The notes beneath the pieces were generated by a model that was given only the letters and a program-made list of their open reading frames with translations, did not search any database and was not told the origin of the DNA. Below are positions 27,686 to 36,798 of a stretch of 64,000 bases of DNA, in pieces. A program made the translations under genes and the position numbers. Origin of the DNA: Flagellimonas sp. S3867 (lineage in GTDB: Bacteria > Bacteroidota > Bacteroidia > Flavobacteriales > Flavobacteriaceae); the NCBI RefSeq assembly GCF_014698935.1, contig NZ_JACVMN010000002.1, positions 434,001-498,000 of the forward strand, given 5' to 3'. Each line of letters opens with the position of its first letter. The first letter of the stretch is position 1.

Positions 27686-28552
27686 ATGGATACAAAAGAG
27701 CTACTTAAGAAGGTACGTAAAATTGAGATAAAGACGAGACGTCTCTCCGACCATATTTTTGGTGGGGAGTACCATTCTACCTTTAAAGGTAGGGGTATGA
27801 CCTTTAGTGAAGTTAGGCAATATCAATTTGGTGATGATGTCCGGGCCATAGATTGGAATGTTACCGCTCGATATAACGAACCTTATGTAAAGGTCTTCGA
27901 AGAAGAACGCGAACTTACCATGATGTTAATGGTTGATGTGAGCGGGTCAGAGCTCTTTGGAACATCAAACCAGTTCAAAAAGGAAGTCATAACAGAAATT
28001 TCTGCCACCTTGGCTTTTTCAGCCATGCAGAACAATGATAAAGTGGGTTTGATCCTGTTTTCTGATGAAGTGGAACTCTTTATTCCTCCCAAAAAAGGCA
28101 AAAGTCACGTACTACGAATCATTCGGGAACTTCTTGAGTTTTCGCCGAAAAGTAGTGAGACCAATATTGCCGAAGCTCTAAAGTTTCTGACCAATGTGAT
28201 GAAGAAAAAAGCCATTGTCTTTGTTCTTTCAGATTTTATCGCAGATCATTATGATAATACGCTTCGCATTGTAGGCAACAAACATGATGTTACCGGTATC
28301 AGGGTCTTTGATGAGCGTGAAGCGTCAATTCCCAATTTGGGCATGGTGCAGATGCAGGATGCGGAAACAGGGTTGTTACAATTAATAAATACACGTTCCA
28401 AAAAAGTGCGAAATGCCTATGGTAAATTTCATCAAGAGAAAGTGGACTATTTTCAAGATTCATTCAAAAAATCAGGTTCTGGGGTGATTAGTTGTAGGGT
28501 GGACGAGAGCTACGTGAAAAAATTGTTGGGCTATTTTAAACGAAGAGGATAA
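27686..28552 (+). CDS. DUF58 domain protein of the Bat operon
   Basis: A 288-residue protein from ATG 27686 (a TTG at 27677 is possible). 'RRLSDHIFGGEYHSTFKGRGMTFSEVRQYQFGDDVRAIDWNVTAR' is the DUF58 signature, and residues about 80-250 form a von Willebrand-like fold ('LMVDVSGSE' provides a DxSGS metal site). DUF58 proteins accompany MoxR ATPases and are considered VWA-like partners. There is no membrane segment. The next gene starts in the stop codon (TAATG), which indicates coupled translation. Confidence 0.9.
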   Translation: MDTKELLKKVRKIEIKTRRLSDHIFGGEYHSTFKGRGMTFSEVRQYQFGDDVRAIDWNVTARYNEPYVKVFEEERELTMMLMVDVSGSELFGTSNQFKKEVITEISATLAFSAMQNNDKVGLILFSDEVELFIPPKKGKSHVLRIIRELLEFSPKSSETNIAEALKFLTNVMKKKAIVFVLSDFIADHYDNTLRIVGNKHDVTGIRVFDEREASIPNLGMVQMQDAETGLLQLINTRSKKVRNAYGKFHQEKVDYFQDSFKKSGSGVISCRVDESYVKKLLGYFKRRG

Positions 28553-30216
28553 TGCCAGAAATAGGAAAAACAAAATTTGAGAAGCTGCATGGCCATTTAT
28601 TATCAGTGGCTTGGGCTCTTTTGTTTTTAATTATTCCTGTTATAGGATTTTCGCAAGATGATTCCGAAGTATCTTCCCAGATTGATACGACCTCCATTAA
28701 AATTGGAGAACAGATTCAATATACCATCACGGTTGAAACAGATTCCTTAAACATTGTTCATTTTCCAGAAGGGCAAACATTTTCTCCCTTAGAAACCGTC
28801 GAGGCCATCATGAAGGATACGGTAAAGAATAAAAACAAGGTCGTTCTTCAAAAAGTATATGCTCTTACACAATTTGACAGCGGCGCCTACACCATTCCTT
28901 CGCAACGTATCGCCATAAACGAACAGCCCTTTTTCACGGATTCGTTCCATATTAAAGTAGCCGATGTGGTGGTCGATACCACCAAACAGAAAATGTTCGA
29001 CATAAAACCGTTGATCCAGGTCGAAAAAAGCTATGCCAAAATATGGAAGTGGATTCTTGTTATCCTGTTGGGACTTTTAATTGTTGGTGGATTGGTCTAT
29101 TGGTTCTATTTAAGAAAAAAACCAATGACAGAGGAGGAAAAAGAAGCTTTGCTTCCTCCATATGATCGTGCATTGTTGGAATTAAAAAGGCTAGAGAATT
29201 CCAGATACCTCATCCAAGATGAGTACAAAAAATACTATTCAGAACTTACCGACATTGTACGTTCGTATCTAGAAGAGGACGTACATGTTTCCGCATTGGA
29301 AAGCACTACAGGGCAATTAATCGCCAAATTGGAAATGCTAAAAGATGCTGGAGAACTCAAATTGGAAAATGACACCATTACCCAATTTCAAAAAATATTG
29401 GAAACCGCAGATTTGGTCAAATTTGCCAAATCAAAACCCCCCACTACGGTAGCTGAAGAAGATAGAAAAATGGTTGAGCAGATTGTGGTTAAAACCCATG
29501 ATGCACTTCCTGAGCCTACAGAAGAAGAATTGATGCTTACAGAAGAATATCTGGAAGAGCTTGCCAAGAAAAAGCAGCGTAAAAAAATCTATTGGGCAGC
29601 TGCCATCTTTATCGGAGTTTTATTTTTGGGAGGTGCATTTTCTGTAGCCTACTATGGATTCAAAGAAGTTAAGGATACCGTTATTGGGCATCCCACCAAA
29701 GAGCTTTTAGAAAGTGAATGGGTAGCAAGTTCATACGGTTATCCGCCTATTGATTTGGAAACTCCAGATGTTCTGGTTAGACAGGAGGTTGAATTGCCAC
29801 AACAGGTTTTGGACAGCATTCAAGACATGCAAACTTTTACCTATGGCAGCTATTTTCAACATTTTTCCATAAGTAGTACATCTGTCATGTTTAAAAACAA
29901 CCAAGGAGACCCAGATTTTGAAGGTGCTATTGGCTCTGCACTTGGGATTTTTGAACAGCTGGGCATAAAAAACATCATAACCAAGCAGGAGGAATTCACG
30001 ACCAAATCAGGTGTTGCGGGATTTAAAATGTTCGGATCAGGAAATTTTAAAAATCCTGCCACCCAAAAATCGAAAAGATTGAAATACAATATTCTTTTGT
30101 TCGGAGGCAAAGGATTTATCCAACAAATAGCCCTAACATGGGAAGATGGAGATGAATATGCTGAAGAAATAGTGACAAGAATATTGAGCTCATTAGATGT
30201 AAAAACACAAGTATAA
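28552..30216 (+). CDS. BatD-like membrane protein of the Bat operon
   Basis: A 554-residue envelope protein with an N-terminal signal or anchor (residues about 15-35, ending IGFSQ). Residues about 40-145 resemble a BatD-type beta-domain ('TTSIKIGEQIQYTITVETDSLNIVHFPEG'), one membrane helix follows at about 162-187, then a helical domain, a second helix at about 342-362 and a C-terminal alpha/beta domain. The start follows TAATG from the DUF58 stop. It is not the canonical batD (that is 33130-34914). Its biochemical role is unknown, but topology suggests a periplasmic-cytosolic bridge for the complex. Confidence 0.78.
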   Translation: MPEIGKTKFEKLHGHLLSVAWALLFLIIPVIGFSQDDSEVSSQIDTTSIKIGEQIQYTITVETDSLNIVHFPEGQTFSPLETVEAIMKDTVKNKNKVVLQKVYALTQFDSGAYTIPSQRIAINEQPFFTDSFHIKVADVVVDTTKQKMFDIKPLIQVEKSYAKIWKWILVILLGLLIVGGLVYWFYLRKKPMTEEEKEALLPPYDRALLELKRLENSRYLIQDEYKKYYSELTDIVRSYLEEDVHVSALESTTGQLIAKLEMLKDAGELKLENDTITQFQKILETADLVKFAKSKPPTTVAEEDRKMVEQIVVKTHDALPEPTEEELMLTEEYLEELAKKKQRKKIYWAAAIFIGVLFLGGAFSVAYYGFKEVKDTVIGHPTKELLESEWVASSYGYPPIDLETPDVLVRQEVELPQQVLDSIQDMQTFTYGSYFQHFSISSTSVMFKNNQGDPDFEGAIGSALGIFEQLGIKNIITKQEEFTTKSGVAGFKMFGSGNFKNPATQKSKRLKYNILLFGGKGFIQQIALTWEDGDEYAEEIVTRILSSLDVKTQV

Positions 30217-31215
30217 ATGTTTGAAAATATAGAATTCGCAAACCCTCAGTTTTTTTGGTTGCTCTTATTGCTTCCAATGGCTTTGCTATGGTATTTTTTC
30301 AAACGGAAGGAGGAAATGGCCTCGCTAAAAATTTCGAGCATCAAAGGATTCACAGTGGGCAGTTTGGCCTCCAAACTTAAACCGCTACTGTTTGTGCTTC
30401 GCCTTCTGGCTTTGGCGGCAATAATTACCGCTTTGGCCCGACCCCAGACCGAAGACATATCAACCCGAACCAAAACGACAAAGGGAATTGATATTGTTAT
30501 GGCCATTGATGTTTCATCAAGTATGCTGGCCAGAGATTTGAAGCCCAATAGGCTTTCAGCACTGAAGGACGTAGCAGGAGATTTCATCAAACAAAGGCCC
30601 AATGATCGTATCGGATTGGTGGGATATGCTGGCGAAAGCTATACCAAAACCCCTATCACAAGCGATAAGTCAATCGTTTTAAGTGCCCTTCGGGAAATAT
30701 CTTATGGCGAATTGGAAGATGGCACTGCCATTGGTATGGGATTGGCCACCTCTGTAAATCGATTAAAAGAGAGCAAGGCTATAAGCAAAGTGATTATTCT
30801 GTTGACTGATGGCGTAAACAATTCTGGTTTTATTGAACCTTCGACCGCCGCAGATTTGGCAGTGGAATTTGGAATCAAAACTTATACCATCGGATTGGGA
30901 ACAAATGGAAATGCATTGACCCCGATAGGCTATAAAAGAGATGGTACTTTTAGGTATGGGATGCAACAAGTGAAAATCGATGAAAACCTTCTCAAAGAGA
31001 TTGCCGATGTTACAGGAGGAAAATATTTTAGAGCAACCGATAATGAGAAATTGGAAGAAATTTATGATGAAATCAACAAACTCGAAAAAACCGAGATTGA
31101 AGAATTCAAATATTATAAATACGAAGAAAAGTTTAGGCCACTGATATTATTGGCAGGAGTATTGCTCTTGTTGGAATGGGGGTTGCGAAACTCAATCTTT
31201 AAAAGTTTTATATAA
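30217..31215 (+). CDS. batA: BatA, VWA-domain membrane protein
   Basis: A 332-residue protein with two N-terminal membrane helices (about 10-28 and 52-73) and one at the C-terminus (about 308-325). Between them a von Willebrand A domain carries the MIDAS motif Asp98-x-Ser100-x-Ser102 (AIDVSSSMLARDLKPNRL) and 'LLTDGVNNSG'. VWA proteins bind partners through a metal. It starts 0 bp after the stop of the preceding gene and is followed by its paralogue batB after 3 bp, the standard order for Bacteroidota Bat operons. Confidence 0.93.
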   Translation: MFENIEFANPQFFWLLLLLPMALLWYFFKRKEEMASLKISSIKGFTVGSLASKLKPLLFVLRLLALAAIITALARPQTEDISTRTKTTKGIDIVMAIDVSSSMLARDLKPNRLSALKDVAGDFIKQRPNDRIGLVGYAGESYTKTPITSDKSIVLSALREISYGELEDGTAIGMGLATSVNRLKESKAISKVIILLTDGVNNSGFIEPSTAADLAVEFGIKTYTIGLGTNGNALTPIGYKRDGTFRYGMQQVKIDENLLKEIADVTGGKYFRATDNEKLEEIYDEINKLEKTEIEEFKYYKYEEKFRPLILLAGVLLLLEWGLRNSIFKSFI

Positions 31216-31218
31216 TCT

Positions 31219-32265
31219 ATGATTCAGCTTGACGAAAAAGCATATTTCTATCTTTTGGCCATCATCCCGGTAATGGCCCTGGCTTTTTTCTTTCTTCAAG
31301 TTTGGAAAAAAAAGACACAGCGACAATTTGCCGATGCCAAATTGCTTCGAAGATTAGCTCCAAACAAATCCATATTCAAACCAGCTTTAAAGTTGATTTT
31401 TCTTTTGTTGGGGCTCACTTTTTTAATCTTGGGATTGGTCAATCCGAAAATCGGCACAAAACTGGAAACAGTTAAACGCGAAGGGGTCGATATTGTATTC
31501 GCTGTCGACGTTTCAAAAAGTATGTTGGCCGAGGACATAGCCCCAAACCGCTTGGAAAAAGCAAAAAGATTGGTTTCAGAGATTATCAACCAATTGACCA
31601 GTGACAGAATTGGAATTATTGCCTATGCGGGTCAAGCTTATCCCCAGTTGCCCATTACAACAGATTACGGAGCTGCCAAGATGTTTTTGCAGAGCATGAA
31701 CACCAATATGCTGTCTTCGCAAGGAACGGCGATCAATGCCGCCATTGATCTTGCCAGTACCTATTATGATGATGATGAGCAGACCAATAGGGTATTATTT
31801 ATTGTATCCGATGGTGAGGACCATTCAGAAAGTTCGACAATCGATGCCGTTGAGTATGCCACACAAAATGGTATTAGAGTATTTACAATTGGCGTAGGTA
31901 AAACCAAGGGCTCACCCATTCCGATAAAAAGAAATGGGGTGGTCGAAAGTTTGAAAAAAGACAATCAGGGGGAAGTGGTGATCACACGTCTCAATGAAAC
32001 GATATTGTCCGATATTGCCAGTGAAGGCAACGGAGAATATATTGATGGAACCAACACTGAAAAGGCCGTTGAGTACATCAAAGAGCAATTGAACCAGATG
32101 GACAAAAAAGAGTTTGAGGCCAAGCAATTTGCTGAATACAAAGACCAATTCCAGTGGTTCTTGGGCATAGGCCTTTTATTTTTATTTTTGGATGTTTTCC
32201 TTATGGATAGAAAAACACAATGGTTGAAAAAGCTAAATCTTTTTAATGAATATGACGATGCGTAA
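31219..32265 (+). CDS. batB: BatB, VWA-domain membrane protein
   Basis: A 348-residue paralogue of BatA with the same layout: N-terminal helices (about 8-26 and 56-74), VWA domain with MIDAS Asp97-x-Ser99-x-Ser101 (AVDVSKSMLAEDIAPNRLEKAK) and 'VSDGEDHSES', and a C-terminal helix at about 314-330. The extra 'GSPIPIKRNGVVESLKKDNQGEVV' loop and the 'NGEYIDGTN' near the end distinguish it from BatA. Its C-terminus overlaps the batC start, so expression is coupled. Confidence 0.93.
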   Translation: MIQLDEKAYFYLLAIIPVMALAFFFLQVWKKKTQRQFADAKLLRRLAPNKSIFKPALKLIFLLLGLTFLILGLVNPKIGTKLETVKREGVDIVFAVDVSKSMLAEDIAPNRLEKAKRLVSEIINQLTSDRIGIIAYAGQAYPQLPITTDYGAAKMFLQSMNTNMLSSQGTAINAAIDLASTYYDDDEQTNRVLFIVSDGEDHSESSTIDAVEYATQNGIRVFTIGVGKTKGSPIPIKRNGVVESLKKDNQGEVVITRLNETILSDIASEGNGEYIDGTNTEKAVEYIKEQLNQMDKKEFEAKQFAEYKDQFQWFLGIGLLFLFLDVFLMDRKTQWLKKLNLFNEYDDA

Positions 32266-33130
32266 GATTAGATTGGTATTTGCCTTGCTAATTTTCTTTG
32301 GAATAGTTGTACACGCACAAGATGATACAGCCGCCAAGGAAGCACAGAAGGCGCTAAGGAACTCTACCGACCTTACTTGGGAGGCCAACAAGGAACTTAC
32401 TACCAACGATTTTCCCACAGCTGAATCTGATTACAGAAGAGCCATATCAAAAAGTAGTGAAAATACCGTTGCTCCCTTCAATCTAGGTACGGCCTATTAC
32501 AACAGGGAGAGTTATGGTGAGGCCTTTGGCCGGTTTAAGCAAACAGGTGAGAAAAGTGAGAAAAAACCCGAAAAACATAAAGCCTATCATAATTTGGGCA
32601 ATGTTCTCATGAAAAAGAAGGATTATCAGCAAGCAGTTGATGCTTATAAACAAGCACTGCGGAACAATCCTAATGATGATGAGACCCGATACAATTTGGC
32701 ATTGGCCAAAAAAATGCTGGAAAAACAGCAGGACGAACAGAAAAACGACCAAAACCAAGATAATAAAGACAATCAGGATCAAAAGGATAAGAACCAGGAT
32801 CAAAATAACGAGGGCGATAACAAAAAGGAGAACGAAGGAGAGCAAAATGAAGATGAGAACAAGGATAAGGGAGATGAAGGAGACAATGGGGAAAATAAGC
32901 CTGAAGAAAATAAAGAAGGTGACGGAGATAAAAAGAAAGAACAAGAAAAAAAGCCCAAAGAAGGCGATCAACCTGAAGATCAAAAGCAACAACCAAGACC
33001 TAACCAGCTTTCCAAACAGCAAATTCAAAACTTGTTAGAAGCAATGCAAAACGAGGAAAAGAAAGTGCAGGAGAAAATGGAAGCTAGAAAAGTTCGGGGT
33101 AAAAAAGTCAAAAACGAGAAAGATTGGTGA
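32246..33130 (+). CDS. batC: BatC, TPR protein with long acidic/Gln-Asn-rich tail
   Basis: A 294-residue exported protein with a signal peptide (cleaved near VVHAQ). It has TPR units at about 55-155 (for example 'VAPFNLGTAYYNRESYGEAFGRF' and 'HNLGNVLMKKKDYQQAVDAYKQALRNNPNDDE'), then about 100 residues composed almost only of Asp, Glu, Lys, Asn and Gln, and a basic C-terminus. The tail is extended and probably disordered. ATG 32258 (MRKIRLVF) is an equally good start; both overlap batB. The next gene starts at the stop codon (TGATG). Confidence 0.88.
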   Translation: MNMTMRKIRLVFALLIFFGIVVHAQDDTAAKEAQKALRNSTDLTWEANKELTTNDFPTAESDYRRAISKSSENTVAPFNLGTAYYNRESYGEAFGRFKQTGEKSEKKPEKHKAYHNLGNVLMKKKDYQQAVDAYKQALRNNPNDDETRYNLALAKKMLEKQQDEQKNDQNQDNKDNQDQKDKNQDQNNEGDNKKENEGEQNEDENKDKGDEGDNGENKPEENKEGDGDKKKEQEKKPKEGDQPEDQKQQPRPNQLSKQQIQNLLEAMQNEEKKVQEKMEARKVRGKKVKNEKDW

Positions 33131-34914
33131 TGCAAAAGTCGTGGGGCAAAATATTGGTACTCTTTCAGACCTTCCTTTTGGTGGGGTTCTATTCCCATGC
33201 GCAAGATGGAGAAGTTTCCTTTGAAATGAAACTTAGCAAAGAAAAGCTGGGTATCAATGAACGCCTTCGAGTAGAATTTACAATGAACAAGGATGGGGAT
33301 AATTTTTACCCACCTCCCTTTAAAGGTTTTAAAGTGGTCATGGGGCCATCTCAATCTATTAGTTCATCATGGCTAAATGGAAAGCGAAGCTTTTCAAAGT
33401 CGTACTCGTATATACTTGTACCCACAGCCAGGGGGAAGTACAGCATTAAGCAGGCAACCATTGAAATTGATGGTGAAACGTACAAAACCTTGCCAAAAAT
33501 CGTTGAGGTAACAGCCGCAGTGGATAAACCCAATGATTCCAAAACAGTTGACGATGTTGCAGATGAGAGCCTACATCTAGTTGCAGAAGTTTCCAAGTCC
33601 AATCCTTACCTAAACGAAGCGGTAACCGTGATTTACAAACTATATGTAAGTCCAAATATTAGTGTAACCAATTATCGTCCTCTGGACAATCCCAAATACA
33701 ACAATTTTTGGAGTCAAGATATTCCCGTAACCAAACATACGGCCCAAAATGGCACCTACCAAGGAAAGCCCTATCGCTACGTGGTATTAAAAAGGGTTGT
33801 GCTCTATCCTCAAAAATCTGGAAATCTGGAAATTGAACCACTATCTCTGGAAATTTTTGTTGATGTTCCCACAAATCGACGCGACTTTTTTGGAGGACGA
33901 ATATACAAACAGGCAAGTAAAACGGTTTCCGCCGGAAGAAGAACTCTAAAAGTAAAGGCCTTACCTGAAGCTGGTAAACCGGTCAATTTTGGTGGTGCGG
34001 TCGGAAATTTTGAGTTCTCGGTATCTGCAAGTAAAAAACATTTGAACGCCTCCGAATCATTGCAGGCCAAGGTAGAGGTGAAAGGAAAAGGAAACCTTAA
34101 ACTCTTTCAACTTCCTGAACCCGAATTGCCCAGTGCTCTAGAAGTATATGAACCTGAATACGATGAAAAAGTGCGAACCCTTAGTACAGGAATGGAAGGG
34201 AAGGTTGCAAACCATTACACCATTGTCCCTGCATACCGTGGAAAATACCCAATCCCCAGTATTTCTTTTAGCTATTTCAATCCAAAGAGCAAAAAATATG
34301 TAACACTAAACTCTGATGAAATAAACATTGAGGTTTTGGAAGGTCCAGTTGGGTCTTCTTCAGACAATAGTGTAGTTTCCAATACCAATAAGCAATTTGT
34401 GGTCCCGACCGGAAAACAATTCCATTTTATAAAGATCAGGCCAAACCTTACCAAGATTGGAACCCGTTATTTCTTTAGATCGAACAAGTTTTACCTATTG
34501 CTTTTTGCACCATTACTACTGATTCCGATCGCAATCTTCTCTTTTAAGAAAAGGGAGGCCATTGCAAGTGATGTTGTGGGCAATAAAATAAAAAGGGCCA
34601 ACAAGCTTGCTAAAAAATATCTTTCCACCGCAAAGAAAGAGCTTGGAAATAAAGAAGCCTTTTATGTGGCCTTGGAAAAAGGCCTGCACAATTACCTTAA
34701 GGCTAAATTGAAGATCGAAACCTCGGAATTCAGCAAGGAAAAAATTACTGATATCCTCGCTCAAAAGAATGTCGACTCGCAATATGTGGAAGGCTTTATA
34801 AGCTTGCTGAAAAGTTGTGAAATGGCACGTTACAGCCCATTTTCAGATGTAAAAATGCAAAATGATTATGAAAAGGCCAGTGAAGTAATCTCCAAAATGG
34901 ACAAGCAATTATGA
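33130..34914 (+). CDS. batD: BatD family protein
   Basis: A 594-residue protein from ATG 33130, with a signal peptide (to about residue 26, YSHAQ), large beta-rich BatD domains over about 30-430 ('YILVPTARGKYSIKQATIEIDGETYKTLP' and 'AYRGKYPIPSISFSYFNPKSKKYVTL' are the characteristic ends of each unit), one membrane helix at about 455-475 and a cytosolic helical tail. BatD is thought to present Bat components at the envelope; mechanism unknown. TGATG overlap with batC and ATGA overlap with batE indicate one coupled message. Confidence 0.9.
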   Translation: MQKSWGKILVLFQTFLLVGFYSHAQDGEVSFEMKLSKEKLGINERLRVEFTMNKDGDNFYPPPFKGFKVVMGPSQSISSSWLNGKRSFSKSYSYILVPTARGKYSIKQATIEIDGETYKTLPKIVEVTAAVDKPNDSKTVDDVADESLHLVAEVSKSNPYLNEAVTVIYKLYVSPNISVTNYRPLDNPKYNNFWSQDIPVTKHTAQNGTYQGKPYRYVVLKRVVLYPQKSGNLEIEPLSLEIFVDVPTNRRDFFGGRIYKQASKTVSAGRRTLKVKALPEAGKPVNFGGAVGNFEFSVSASKKHLNASESLQAKVEVKGKGNLKLFQLPEPELPSALEVYEPEYDEKVRTLSTGMEGKVANHYTIVPAYRGKYPIPSISFSYFNPKSKKYVTLNSDEINIEVLEGPVGSSSDNSVVSNTNKQFVVPTGKQFHFIKIRPNLTKIGTRYFFRSNKFYLLLFAPLLLIPIAIFSFKKREAIASDVVGNKIKRANKLAKKYLSTAKKELGNKEAFYVALEKGLHNYLKAKLKIETSEFSKEKITDILAQKNVDSQYVEGFISLLKSCEMARYSPFSDVKMQNDYEKASEVISKMDKQL

Positions 34915-35675
34915 ATATGAGAAAATTAGTCCTTCTGGTTTGTTTTTTCTCATTCTATATTGGAATGGCACAAAATACAGCGCTCTTTAATCGGGCTACC
35001 GAACAATACAACAAAGGTGAATATTCCAAAGCCGTAGAAAGCTATGAACGAATTCTTGAGAATGGAGAGCATTCTGCCGAGTTGTATTTCAATTTGGGAA
35101 ATTGTCACTACAAGTTAAATGCAATTGGCCCCAGTATTTTCTATTATGAAAAAGCACTGCTTCTTAAACCAAACGATAGCGAAATAATGAATAACTTGAG
35201 TTATGCGCAAAATATGCGTTTGGACGCCGTTGAGGAAATGCCCAAGACCGAAATTGCACAAGCTTATGAAAGTTTGGTCAACTTTTTATCGTTTGACCAA
35301 TGGTCTTATTTGGCCGTTTCATTGACCATTTTGTTCGTATTGGCCTATCTCGCCTATTTCTTTTTACGCTTTGCCACGCATAAACGCATAGCTTTCATAA
35401 CTGGCATTTTCTCATTGATTTTAGGTGTTGTATGTGTATTATTGGCCTATTTGCAATACCAGGATTTCAAAAATGACAACCCTGCCATTATTTTTAGCAA
35501 AGAAGTAAAAGTCACTTCAGAACCCAATACCAATAGTGAAGCTGTGTTTACATTACATGAAGGGACCAAGGTGAATGTTTTGGAACACTTCAACGATTGG
35601 AACAAAATTAGAATCGCAGACGGGCAGACCGGATGGATCCTCGATGATAATCTTATGCCATTAAAGGATTTTTAG
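34911..35675 (+). CDS. batE: BatE, TPR and SH3-like domain membrane protein
   Basis: A 254-residue protein that ends the operon. Signal peptide (residues 1-20, ending GMAQ), two TPRs ('NRATEQYNKGEYSKAVESYERILENG' and 'LYFNLGNCHYKLNAIGPSIFYYEKALLLKPND'), two membrane helices at about 135-153 and 160-185, and a C-terminal SH3b domain ('VKVTSEPNTNSEAVFTLHEGTKVNVLEHFNDWNKI'). The bacterial SH3 unit suggests contact with peptidoglycan or a peptide ligand in the periplasm. No terminator is obvious in the 60 bp that follow. Confidence 0.88.
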   Translation: MNMRKLVLLVCFFSFYIGMAQNTALFNRATEQYNKGEYSKAVESYERILENGEHSAELYFNLGNCHYKLNAIGPSIFYYEKALLLKPNDSEIMNNLSYAQNMRLDAVEEMPKTEIAQAYESLVNFLSFDQWSYLAVSLTILFVLAYLAYFFLRFATHKRIAFITGIFSLILGVVCVLLAYLQYQDFKNDNPAIIFSKEVKVTSEPNTNSEAVFTLHEGTKVNVLEHFNDWNKIRIADGQTGWILDDNLMPLKDF

Positions 35676-35738
35676 AAGTTCTTTAACACTAATTCTTTGT
35701 TCTGCGCTTATTTTTGTTTTTTTGCTTAAAACAACAAC

Positions 35739-36050
35739 TTGCTAAAAACTATTGCCTTCCCATTTATTGCTTTGTTGCTGATATTTTCAATATTGGCTCC
35801 ATCACTGGCTCCCTTAATGGATGGAGATTGTAATATTGCCATTCTGGCTGATACAGGTGAAGAAGAAAACAATACCGAGAAAGAGTCTGAAATAAAATTT
35901 GATGAAAAGGATTTATTTATGACCTCAATGCCTTTTCCTAATAATCTTGCTCAACAAAAAAATGGTCTGGAAATTACGGGATATCTTCTGTTAAATTCAG
36001 ATTTTAAGGAAGATATATTGTTGCCTCCTCCAGAGCTATTCTTAATCTGA
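35739..36050 (+). CDS. Small single-TM protein upstream of carbonic anhydrase
   Basis: A 103-residue protein that uses a TTG start (35739); no in-frame ATG preserves the N-terminal hydrophobic segment LKTIAFPFIALLLIFSILAPSLAPL, which looks like a signal or anchor. The rest is acidic ('DTGEEENNTEKESEIKFDEKDLF') with a short hydrophobic end. I do not recognise a family. The gene sits 100 bp before the carbonic anhydrase and SulP genes on the same strand, so it may belong to that module; it could equally be the trailing gene after batE. Confidence 0.55.
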   Translation: MLKTIAFPFIALLLIFSILAPSLAPLMDGDCNIAILADTGEEENNTEKESEIKFDEKDLFMTSMPFPNNLAQQKNGLEITGYLLLNSDFKEDILLPPPELFLI

Positions 36051-36150
36051 TTATAGTACCAAGTCCATTAAATTCAAAGGACGCTTCTCATATTATTATT
36101 TCAAACAATTCAACTAGCGTACTGTACAAGTATGCAAAACTTAAAATATT

Positions 36151-36780
36151 ATGATCACAAAAACATTGGATAAAGCCACACAATCTTCATTAACCCCAGA
36201 CTCCGTACTTGAAGATTTGATGAGTGGGAATAGCAGATTCACTGCTAGCAATATGGAAACAAGAGGATATCAGGCACAGCGTGAAAGTACTGTAACCGGA
36301 CAATTCCCTAAAGCCGTAGTTCTATCTTGTATAGACTCTCGTGTGCCGGTTGAAACCGTATTTGATCAAGGAATTGGAGATGTTTTCGTGGCTCGTGTAG
36401 CAGGAAACTTTGAAAACACCGATATCTTGGGAAGTTTGGAGTACTCCTGTAAGGCTGCAGGAAGTAAGCTGGTTCTTGTTCTAGGACATGAGGCATGTGG
36501 AGCTGTTAAAGCAGCCTGCGATGGTGTAGAACTAGGTAACATTACTTCAATGCTTGGTAATATTTTGCCAGCCGTTAAGCTATCCGCGGAGCAAGTGGAG
36601 GGCGAGGCCAATTCCTCAAACGCCAAATTTGTGGCCCAAACGGTCGAGAATAACGTAAGATTGACCATAGATCGTATTCGGGAGAAAAGTCCAATTCTTA
36701 AGGAAATGGAAGATAACGGTGAAATAAAAATTGCAGGAGGGGTATACGCTCTTTCAACCGGAGCAGTAACCTTAATTTAA
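36151..36780 (+). CDS. Beta-class carbonic anhydrase
   Basis: A 209-residue zinc enzyme that interconverts CO2 and bicarbonate. Zinc ligands Cys60, His113 and Cys116 and the gating pair Asp62-Arg64 are visible (CIDSRVP and GHEACGAVKAA). The size fits the cytosolic beta-class. A SulP transporter starts 18 bp later, so the pair is probably a bicarbonate-uptake and interconversion module: the anhydrase would balance bicarbonate taken up by the permease for carboxylases or pH. Confidence 0.94.
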   Translation: MITKTLDKATQSSLTPDSVLEDLMSGNSRFTASNMETRGYQAQRESTVTGQFPKAVVLSCIDSRVPVETVFDQGIGDVFVARVAGNFENTDILGSLEYSCKAAGSKLVLVLGHEACGAVKAACDGVELGNITSMLGNILPAVKLSAEQVEGEANSSNAKFVAQTVENNVRLTIDRIREKSPILKEMEDNGEIKIAGGVYALSTGAVTLI

Positions 36781-36798
36781 TTATTCAAATAAGTTATT

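Noticed and set aside
32483-33038. Long open frames antisense to, and in other frames of, batC
   Set aside because: They result from the purine-rich low-complexity tail of batC; the translated products are biased Phe/Ile/Leu or Lys/Arg strings without any domain.
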